This document shows positions 1 to 5,396 of a DNA stretch of 6,789 bases, in pieces. The notes beneath the pieces are model-generated. The model searched no databases and was not told where the DNA came from. It was given only the letters and a program-made list of their open reading frames with translations. A program made the position numbers and the translations under genes. Origin of the DNA: an uncultured Oscillospiraceae bacterium (GTDB lineage: Bacteria > Bacillota > Clostridia > Oscillospirales > Oscillospiraceae); contig CAKTXO010000083.1 of NCBI GenBank assembly GCA_934630985.1, positions 1-6,789 of the forward strand, given 5' to 3'. How positions within the stretch are numbered: position 1 is the first letter of the stretch; every line of letters starts with the position of its first letter.

Positions 1-444
1 ATCCGTGGGGAGGTGAAGGTGCTGTGCTGGCTGGATGACCCGGAAATGCTCTGCGAATTTGACCGCTGCCGCATCGGCGGCCAGGAATATCGCATGGATA
101 CCGTCCGGGCGCACAAGACCTGCAACCTGGTGAAGCTTTCCGGGGTGGATACCCCGGAGGAAGCCATGAAGCTTCGGGGCAAGGTGCTGGAGCTGCACCG
201 GGAGGATATTGATGACGAAGTGATCTTTGCCGCCGAGCTCATCGGCATGGAGGTTCTGGCCGACGAGGGCCCCATCGGCACCATCCGGGAGGTGCTGGAT
301 TACCCGGGCAACAGCGTCTATGTGGTTCGTGGGGAGTATGAATACCTGATTCCCGCGGTGAAGCAGTTTATTCTCTCCACAGATCTGGAGAAAAACGAAA
401 TGCGGGTGCGCCTGCTGGAAGGAATGCGCAGCGATGAGAATTGA
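1..444 (+). CDS. rimM: RimM, 16S rRNA processing / 30S maturation factor (5' end missing)
   Basis: RimM binds ribosomal protein S19 and assists maturation of the 30S head in the cytoplasm. The frame is open from base 1, giving 147 visible residues that begin I-R-G-E-V-K-V. This is the conserved N-terminal 'HGIRGEVKV' stretch of RimM, so roughly 20-25 residues lie upstream and the GTG at 13 is an internal valine, not the start. The RimM N-terminal domain continues through G-V-D-T-P-E-E-A (visible residues about 48-55). A PRC-barrel follows from about residue 77 to 143, containing the conserved LIPAV at 116-120 and a D-L-E-K strand near 128. The full family length is about 165-180 residues, which fits. 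The stop codon overlaps the trmD start by 11 nt, the usual rimM-trmD coupling. Identification is near certain from the motifs and the neighbour; only the 5' end is unseen. Confidence 0.96.
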   Translation: MRGEVKVLCWLDDPEMLCEFDRCRIGGQEYRMDTVRAHKTCNLVKLSGVDTPEEAMKLRGKVLELHREDIDDEVIFAAELIGMEVLADEGPIGTIREVLDYPGNSVYVVRGEYEYLIPAVKQFILSTDLEKNEMRVRLLEGMRSDEN

Positions 445-1186
445 CATCCTGACCCTGTTTCCGGAGACTCTGGGAGATGTGCTGTCCGAGAGCATCCTGG
501 GTCGCGCCCAGGAGCGGGGCTATATTTCCATCGATACCCACCAGATTCGGGACTACACGGCAAACAAGCAGAATCAGGTGGACGATTATCCCTACGGCGG
601 CGGTCGGGGAGCCGTCATGGCGGCAGATCCCCTCTATCGCTGCTGGGAGGCGGTGTGCGACGAGGCCGGGGGAGCGGTGCACACCGTTTACCTGTCTCCC
701 TGCGGCCATACCTTCTGCCAGGCAGATGCCATCCGGCTGAGCAAGCTGGATAACCTGATCCTGGTCTGCGGCCACTATGAGGGCATTGACCAGCGGTTTA
801 TCGACGAATGCGTGGACGAGGAAATTTCCCTGGGGGACTTCGTCCTCACCGGCGGGGAGATTGCCGCCATGGCCGTCACCGACGCGGTGTGCCGGATGGT
901 GCCGGGGGTTCTGGCAGACCCAGAGTGCTTTGAAGAGGAAAGCCACTTTGGTGGTCTTCTGGAATATCCCCAGTATACCCGACCGGCAGTGTGGCACGGC
1001 AGAGCCATTCCGGAGATTCTCACCTCCGGCAATCACGAGAAGGTGCGCCAGTGGCGCAGAAAGCAGTCCCTGCGGCGCACCCGCAGCCGCAGGCCGGATA
1101 TGTACGAAAAGCTGGACTTGTCCTCCAAGCAGGACAAGAAGCTCTTAAAAGAAATGGACGCGGAGGATGCCGCGGATAAGGGGTAG
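434..1186 (+). CDS. trmD: TrmD, tRNA (guanine-37-N1)-methyltransferase
   Basis: TrmD transfers a methyl group from S-adenosylmethionine to N1 of G37 in tRNAs with G at position 36, which prevents +1 frameshifting. It is a cytoplasmic homodimeric SPOUT enzyme. The 250 residues are full length. The start M-R-I-D-I-L-T-L-F-P is typical, and GGAAGGA at 417-423 lies 10 nt upstream of the ATG. The trefoil-knot SAM-binding elements are all present: Y-L-S-P-C-G at 86-91 (Pro89 kept), C-G-H-Y-E-G-I-D at 112-119, and S-L-G-D-F-V-L-T-G-G-E at 132-142. Arg154 is kept. The C-terminal tRNA-binding domain has S-G-N-H at 198-201 and the R-R-x-Q-S-L-R-R-T helix near 208-216. The residues align without gaps to E. 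coli numbering around the active site, and the catalytic Asp169 position holds Glu (E-E-S at 168-170). It overlaps rimM and is followed after 6 nt by a transporter gene. Confidence 0.98.
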   Translation: MRIDILTLFPETLGDVLSESILGRAQERGYISIDTHQIRDYTANKQNQVDDYPYGGGRGAVMAADPLYRCWEAVCDEAGGAVHTVYLSPCGHTFCQADAIRLSKLDNLILVCGHYEGIDQRFIDECVDEEISLGDFVLTGGEIAAMAVTDAVCRMVPGVLADPECFEEESHFGGLLEYPQYTRPAVWHGRAIPEILTSGNHEKVRQWRRKQSLRRTRSRRPDMYEKLDLSSKQDKKLLKEMDAEDAADKG

Positions 1187-1192
1187 AAGAAA

Positions 1193-2122
1193 ATGGAGAA
1201 GCTGATTACTGTGGCTCAGGTCATCGTACCGATTTTCGTGACGGTGCTGCTGGGCGTACTGGCAAGGCGGAAGGGCACTTTTTCTCAGGAACAGGTGGAC
1301 GGTCTGAACCGGTTCGTGGTGAAATACGGTATGCCCTGCATCGTATTTCGCTCCTGCCTGACAGCGGACATGGGAGCGGAGTCCCTGAGCAGCATGGCAA
1401 TGGTTCTTGTCGCCGGACTGATTTCCACGGCAGCTGCCATGACGGTGCTGAAAAAGCGGTATCCCTATCATAACCTTCCTATGCTCTTCGTGGCAAAGGA
1501 AAGCGGAATGCTGGGCATTCCCTTGTACATGATTTTGTTCGGCGCGGATCAGGCCTTCCGGATGGGGGTGCTTGACCTTGCCCAGGCGCCCACTGCCTAT
1601 GCGGTCATTGCCCTGCTGACTGCTGACACCGGGGAGAATCCCACTCCGGGGAGCATCCTCAAGAGCATTTTCGCCTCACCCATGGTGAAGATGAGCCTTC
1701 TGGGTCTGTTCATGAATCTGTCCGGGGCAGGCCGGTGGCTGGACAGCCTGGGTGTCCTGGGAATTCTTACGGAAACCACGGGTTTTCTCATCCAGCCGGT
1801 GAGCGCGCTGATCATCTTCTATGTGGGCTACAATTTCTCTCTGGATTCCCAGAACTACAAAGGGGTGCTGGAGGTTACGGGCATTCTGCTGGGGCTGTAT
1901 GTCCTGTTCGGCATTGCCATGCAGGGGGTACTGACCCTGGTTCCCAATGTGGACGCGGCCACCCGCTGGGCGGCTGTGCTGTACTGCGTGCTGCCTGCCA
2001 GCTACCTGGCTCCCGGCATGGGAAGAAATCCCAGGGACTACACCCTGGCCTCCGGGGTCTGCTCGGTGATGACGGTGGTGTGCCTGGTGGCATTTTGCGT
2101 CATGGCGGCCATTGTGGCGTGA
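1193..2122 (+). CDS. AEC (auxin efflux carrier) family membrane transporter
   Basis: This 309-residue integral membrane protein belongs to the AEC family (PIN-like; TC 2.A.69), whose bacterial members move organic acids such as malate or other anions; the substrate here is unknown. About ten hydrophobic segments are visible, near 8-24, 37-58, 68-85, 96-117, 124-142, 157-176, 194-213, 226-250, 258-275 and 284-308. Two helix-breaking proline motifs occur at equivalent places in the two halves: Y-G-M-P-C-I-V-F (45-52) and C-V-L-P-A-S-Y (265-271). They match the crossing helices of the inverted-repeat fold. The family-typical E-S-G-M-L-G-I-P segment is at 103-110. The length matches the usual 300-320 residues. 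The gene starts 6 nt after the trmD stop, with AAGGGG at 1178-1183 as ribosome binding site, so it is probably co-transcribed and perhaps translationally coupled with trmD. A strong terminator follows. The family call is firm; the role is not. Confidence 0.92.
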   Translation: MEKLITVAQVIVPIFVTVLLGVLARRKGTFSQEQVDGLNRFVVKYGMPCIVFRSCLTADMGAESLSSMAMVLVAGLISTAAAMTVLKKRYPYHNLPMLFVAKESGMLGIPLYMILFGADQAFRMGVLDLAQAPTAYAVIALLTADTGENPTPGSILKSIFASPMVKMSLLGLFMNLSGAGRWLDSLGVLGILTETTGFLIQPVSALIIFYVGYNFSLDSQNYKGVLEVTGILLGLYVLFGIAMQGVLTLVPNVDAATRWAAVLYCVLPASYLAPGMGRNPRDYTLASGVCSVMTVVCLVAFCVMAAIVA

Positions 2123-2154
2123 GCGATCCTGGTTTCAAAATTACATAAGCGCAT

Positions 2155-2198
2155 CCCGCACAGTTGGGCAGATACCTGCCGGATTGTGCGGGCTTTTT
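2155..2198 (+). terminator. Rho-independent terminator of the rimM-trmD-transporter unit
   Basis: Bases 2155-2165 pair with 2182-2192, including two G-U pairs. There is a single G/G mismatch at 2166/2181, and 2167-2171 pair with 2176-2180 around the loop ATAC (2172-2175). This gives 16 base pairs in a near-continuous GC-rich stem, with CCCGCACA against TGTGCGGG at its base. One C and then TTTTT (2194-2198) follow directly. It lies 32 nt after the transporter stop codon, the expected position for ending unit 1. Confidence 0.9.
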
Positions 2199-2258
2199 CG
2201 TATTTTCGAAGAAAAATCGAAAATACATTGCTTTTTCGTTGACGAATTCGCTTTTTCG
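2192..2258 (+). repeat. Three copies of the 9-mer GCTTTTTCG
   Basis: Identical GCTTTTTCG copies occur at 2192-2200, 2230-2238 and 2250-2258, with 38 and 20 nt between their starts. The first forms the T-tract of the terminator. The third sits next to the 8-bp palindrome CGAATTCG (2243-2250), and a small TTCGT-TG-ACGAA palindrome covers 2235-2246. No coding frame with a credible start or ribosome binding site crosses this AT-rich stretch. The function is unknown; they could be protein-binding sites or decay remnants of duplicated terminator sequence. Confidence 0.6.
2200..2226. repeat. 10-bp perfect inverted repeat in the intergenic gap
   Basis: GTATTTTCGA (2200-2209) is the exact reverse complement of TCGAAAATAC (2217-2226), separated by the 7-nt AGAAAAA. 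It begins two bases after the T-tract of the terminator and lies about 100 nt upstream of the unit 2 promoter. It is too AT-rich to be a strong terminator on its own. It could be a transcription-factor site or a second weak hairpin. The repeat is directly visible; its role is inference. Confidence 0.6.
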
Positions 2259-2317
2259 CAAATCTGCACGATTCCGGGCGTTCTATTTTCCTGAAATTTG
2301 TCTTGAAAAAACCAGGG

Positions 2318-2335
2318 AGTTAGTTGACGCTAACT
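2318..2335. promoter_or_regulatory. Palindromic putative operator over the -35 box
   Basis: AGTTAG (2318-2323) and CTAACT (2330-2335) are perfect inverted arms flanking a 6-nt spacer, and that spacer is exactly the -35 hexamer TTGACG. A further compatible G/C pair lies at 2316/2337. A dimeric repressor bound here would block sigma-factor access. The size (18 bp) suits TetR-, MarR- or PadR-type regulators, which often control ABC efflux operons. No regulator gene is in the window, so the identity is inference. Confidence 0.6.
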
Positions 2336-2352
2336 GCGAAATATGATATACT
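2324..2352 (+). promoter_or_regulatory. Sigma-A-type promoter of the ABC operon
   Basis: The -35 TTGACG (2324-2329) and -10 TATACT (2347-2352) are separated by the optimal 17 nt. A TG at 2344-2345 one base before the -10 adds an extended -10 element. The expected transcription start is near 2358-2360, leaving a leader of about 24 nt with room only for a ribosome binding site before the ATG at 2383. Confidence 0.82.
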
Positions 2353-2362
2353 CGCATTATGC

Positions 2363-2375
2363 AAAGGAGAAGAGG
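2363..2375 (+). promoter_or_regulatory. Ribosome binding site fixing the ATPase start at 2383
   Basis: AAAGGAG (2363-2369) and the overlapping GAAGAGG (2369-2375) lie 13 and 7 nt before the ATG at 2383. An in-frame ATG at 2359 is upstream of this site and falls at the predicted transcription start, so it would be leaderless and lack a Shine-Dalgarno. The site therefore favours 2383. Confidence 0.75.
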
Positions 2376-2382
2376 CGATAGC

Positions 2383-3081
2383 ATGTTTTTGCAGATACGG
2401 GATATCCAGAAGAGCTTCGGACAGAACGACAGCCGGGTTCAGGTGCTCAAGGGCGTGAATATGCAGGTGGACAAGGGGGATTTCTGCGTGCTGCTGGGCC
2501 CCAGCGGCAGCGGCAAAAGCACCCTGCTGAATATCATCGGCGGCATCGATACGGCGGATGCCGGGGAAATCACCATCGGCGGCACCAAGCTGGGAAAAAT
2601 GAACCCGAAAAAGCTGGTTTCCTACCGGCGCAATCATCTAGGCTACGTCTTTCAGATGTACAATCTGATTCCCAACCTGACGGTTCGGGAGAACATTGAG
2701 GTGGGAGCCTACCTGAGCAAGAAGCCTTTGGATGTGGACGAGCTGCTGCATACCCTGGGCCTCTGGGAGCACCGGAACAAGCTTCCCAATCAGCTCTCCG
2801 GCGGCCAGCAGCAGCGCACCGCCATCGGCAGAGCCATTGTGAAAAATCCGGATATTCTCCTGTGTGATGAGCCTACCGGTGCTCTGGATTACCAGACCAG
2901 CAAAGAAATCCTGAAGCTCATCGAAACCGTGAATCACAAATACGGCAGCACCGTTATCATGGTAACTCACAACGACGCCATCCGACTGATGGCAACTTTG
3001 GTGGTAAAATTCCGGGACGGGGTCGTGCGCAAGGCCTACCGCAACGAGACCCCTGTGGGCGCGGAGGAACTGGAATGGTAA
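2383..3081 (+). CDS. ABC transporter ATPase, MacB/LolD type
   Basis: This is the cytoplasmic ATP-hydrolysing subunit that should pair with the FtsX-type permease encoded next. It has 232 residues from the ATG at 2383. Motifs are in order and intact: Walker [10 protein letters not shown] at 39-47, Q-loop Gln91 in V-F-Q-M-Y-N-L-I-P, signature L-S-G-G-Q-Q-Q-R at 138-145, Walker B I-L-L-C-D-E-P-T at 158-165 followed by the D-loop G-A-L-D, and switch His196 in V-T-H-N-D. The [11 protein letters not shown] segment after the Q-loop is characteristic of the MacB/LolD/FtsE branch. These ATPases drive mechanotransmission by paired permeases and do not themselves form a translocation channel. The 3' end overlaps the permease start by 7 nt, so the pair is almost certainly co-translated. 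Expression is likely set by the promoter and palindrome just upstream. The exact cargo or target cannot be read from this subunit. Confidence 0.97.
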   Translation: MFLQIRDIQKSFGQNDSRVQVLKGVNMQVDKGDFCVLLGPSGSGKSTLLNIIGGIDTADAGEITIGGTKLGKMNPKKLVSYRRNHLGYVFQMYNLIPNLTVRENIEVGAYLSKKPLDVDELLHTLGLWEHRNKLPNQLSGGQQQRTAIGRAIVKNPDILLCDEPTGALDYQTSKEILKLIETVNHKYGSTVIMVTHNDAIRLMATLVVKFRDGVVRKAYRNETPVGAEELEW

Positions 3082-5396
3082 AGAATCCTCTTCGTAAGCG
3101 GATTTTCCGGGAGCTGCGCGGCGAGGCGGGAAAATACATCGTGATTTTTCTGCTGCTGGCCATGACCATCTCCCTGGTCTCCGGCTTTCTGGTGGCCGAT
3201 GGCAGCATGATCGCCGCCTACAATGAAAGCTTCGAAAAATACCATGTGGAATATGGTAATTTCCGGGTGGAAAAGAAGCTGAACAAGGCGCAACTCAAGT
3301 ACATCAGCCAGGTGGGCATTTCTCTGTACGATAACTTCTATGTGGAGGAGCCTCTGGATAACGGCACGACTGTGCGGATTTTTCAGAACCGGCAGCAGGT
3401 GAACCTTCCCTGCCTCATGTCCGGCAGTCTGCCCCAGGGCAGGGGGGAGATCGCCATCGACCGGATGTACGCTGAAAACAATCATCTGGCTGTCGGCGAC
3501 CGGCTGACCAGCGGTGATCGAAGCTGGACCGTTTCCGGCCTCATTGCCCTGCCGGACTACAGCGCCCTGTTCCAGGACAACAACGACACCATGTTCGACT
3601 CTCTCCTGTTCGGCGTTGCCCTTGTGTCCCAGGAGGACTTTGCCGATTTTGACAAGGATACGCTTTTCTATTGCTACAGCTGGCTCTATGACACCCCGCC
3701 GACAGACGAAAAGCAGGAAAAGGACATGGCCGAGGACGTGATGAACGAAGTGAACCAGGAGGCGTCTCTGGAAAGCTTCGTGCCCCGGTATCTGAACCAG
3801 GCCATCCGCTTTACCGGCGACGACATGGGCGGCGACAGAGCCATGATTATCATGTTCCTGTACATCGTCATTGCGATCATGGCCTTCGTGTTTTCCGTGA
3901 CCATCGGGGCCACCATTACCAAGGAGGCCAACGTCATCGGCACGCTCCTTGCCAGCGGCTATACGAAAAGCGAGCTGGTTCGCCACTATATGACCACCCC
4001 CATTCTGGTGTGCCTTATCAGCGCGCTGGTGGGCAACGTCCTGGGCTATACGGTTCTGAAAAACGTCTGCGCCGGAATGTACTACGGCAGCTACAGCCTG
4101 CCTACCTATGTGACTATCTGGAACGGGGAGGCGTTTCTGCTGACCACCGTGGTGCCGGTGCTGATGATGACCGCCATCACCTGGTGGACACTGCGGAAAA
4201 AGCTCAGTCTGTCCCCACTGAAATTTCTCCGCCGGGATCTGCGGAAGAATCCGAGAAGCCGGGTATTCCCCCTTCCGAAGGCACTGCCCTTTCTGGCTCG
4301 GTTCCAGCTGCGGGTGATTTTTCAGAACCTGGGCAGCTATGTGATTTTGTTCGTGGGCATTCTGTTTGCCAACCTTCTTCTCATGTTCGGTCTGCTGTTT
4401 CCCAGTGCCATGCAGCACTATCAGGACACCATGCCGGATAACATGCTCTCCCAATACACCACCATGCTCTCCGTTCCGGCCAACGCCGTCAACGAGAAGC
4501 GGAAGCTCCAGAGCCTCATTCACATGATGGAGTTTCAGAACGACGCGCAGACGGAGCAGGCCGGGGCGGAGAAATTCAGCGCCTACAGTCTCATGACCCT
4601 GCCCGGAAAATACAAAAGCGAAAGCGTTACCCTCTACGGCGTGGAGCCGGACAGTGCCTATATCAAAGGGGAATTTTCCAAAGACACGGTGCTGATGTCC
4701 ACCGCCTACCGGGAGAAATTCGGAATTCAGGTAGGGGACAGGGTAACTCTCAAGGAGGAATATGAGGACACCACCTATTCCTTCACGGTGACCGGGGAGT
4801 ACGATTACATCGGAGCCGTGGCCTTGTTTCTGCCCCGGCAGACCCTGAACGAGACCTTTGGCCTGGGAAAGAGCTACTTCTGCGGCTATTTTTCCCACGA
4901 GCCTATCGAGGATATCGACGAAAAATACATCGGCAGCGTCCTGGACGTGACGGCCATGACCAAGGTCAGCCGCCAGCTTATGCGCTCCATGGGGGACATG
5001 ATGGATCTGGTGAACCTGTTCTCTGTGGGACTGTTCTTCGTGCTGGTGTACCTGCTCAGCAAGATGATTATCGAAAAAAACGCGGTGTCCATTTCCATGG
5101 TGAAAATCCTGGGCTATACCCGGCGGGAGATTTTCCTGCTGTACGTCCTGCCCACAACCCTGGTCACCGCTGGCTTTATCCTGCTGAGCCTGCCCATTGA
5201 GGGAAAGATCATGGACGTGCTGTTCCGGGAGGTCATGCTCACCTCCATGAGCGGCTGGATTCCCATGTATATCGAGCCGGGGCTTTATGAAAAAATGGCG
5301 GTGTACGGCTTTGCCGCCTACGCCGTGGTGGCGCTGATGGAGCTGCGGCGGATTGGAAAAATACCGGAATCGGAGGCGTTGAAATGCGTAGAGTAA
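3075..5396 (+). CDS. ABC transporter permease with two FtsX domains
   Basis: This is the 773-residue membrane subunit paired with the preceding ATPase. Hydrophobic segments suggest eight membrane helices: about 20-40, 257-279, 307-328, 352-373, 419-445, 645-664, 687-707 and 739-758. Two large extracytoplasmic (MacB_PCD-like) domains lie at about 41-255 and 446-643. Each is followed by a three-helix FtsX core, so the protein is an internal duplication. The coupling helices just after the first helix of each core are recognisable and similar: I-G-T-L-L-A-S-G-Y-T-K-S-E-L (288-301) and I-S-M-V-K-I-L-G-Y-T-R-R-E-I (673-686). The G-Y-T-[KR] core is shared. The ATG at 3075 has GGAGGA (3063-3068) six nt upstream. 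This layout is that of LolC/E- and MacB-related type VII ABC exporters with duplicated FtsX, common in Firmicutes. It differs from BceB-type permeases, which have one ectodomain. The stop overlaps the next gene by 13 nt. The substrate is unknown; the two ectodomains may dock the secreted partner encoded downstream. Confidence 0.95.
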   Translation: MVKNPLRKRIFRELRGEAGKYIVIFLLLAMTISLVSGFLVADGSMIAAYNESFEKYHVEYGNFRVEKKLNKAQLKYISQVGISLYDNFYVEEPLDNGTTVRIFQNRQQVNLPCLMSGSLPQGRGEIAIDRMYAENNHLAVGDRLTSGDRSWTVSGLIALPDYSALFQDNNDTMFDSLLFGVALVSQEDFADFDKDTLFYCYSWLYDTPPTDEKQEKDMAEDVMNEVNQEASLESFVPRYLNQAIRFTGDDMGGDRAMIIMFLYIVIAIMAFVFSVTIGATITKEANVIGTLLASGYTKSELVRHYMTTPILVCLISALVGNVLGYTVLKNVCAGMYYGSYSLPTYVTIWNGEAFLLTTVVPVLMMTAITWWTLRKKLSLSPLKFLRRDLRKNPRSRVFPLPKALPFLARFQLRVIFQNLGSYVILFVGILFANLLLMFGLLFPSAMQHYQDTMPDNMLSQYTTMLSVPANAVNEKRKLQSLIHMMEFQNDAQTEQAGAEKFSAYSLMTLPGKYKSESVTLYGVEPDSAYIKGEFSKDTVLMSTAYREKFGIQVGDRVTLKEEYEDTTYSFTVTGEYDYIGAVALFLPRQTLNETFGLGKSYFCGYFSHEPIEDIDEKYIGSVLDVTAMTKVSRQLMRSMGDMMDLVNLFSVGLFFVLVYLLSKMIIEKNAVSISMVKILGYTRREIFLLYVLPTTLVTAGFILLSLPIEGKIMDVLFREVMLTSMSGWIPMYIEPGLYEKMAVYGFAAYAVVALMELRRIGKIPESEALKCVE

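Noticed and set aside
13..15. GTG at 13 as the start of rimM
   Set aside because: The frame is open upstream to base 1, and the preceding I-R-G-E is the conserved RimM segment, so this is an internal Val codon.
2239..2244. A second TTGACG as a -35 box
   Set aside because: No acceptable -10 hexamer occurs 16-18 nt downstream (the bases near 2262-2267 do not resemble TATAAT).
2112..2346. Two 60-codon + strand frames across the intergenic gap
   Set aside because: They run through the terminator and the promoter, lack ribosome binding sites and have no recognisable composition.
2359..2361. ATG at 2359 as the start of the ABC ATPase
   Set aside because: It coincides with the predicted transcription start, has no ribosome binding site, and would add M-Q-R-R-R-G-D-S ahead of the usual ATPase start. 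The AAAGGAG downstream serves the ATG at 2383.
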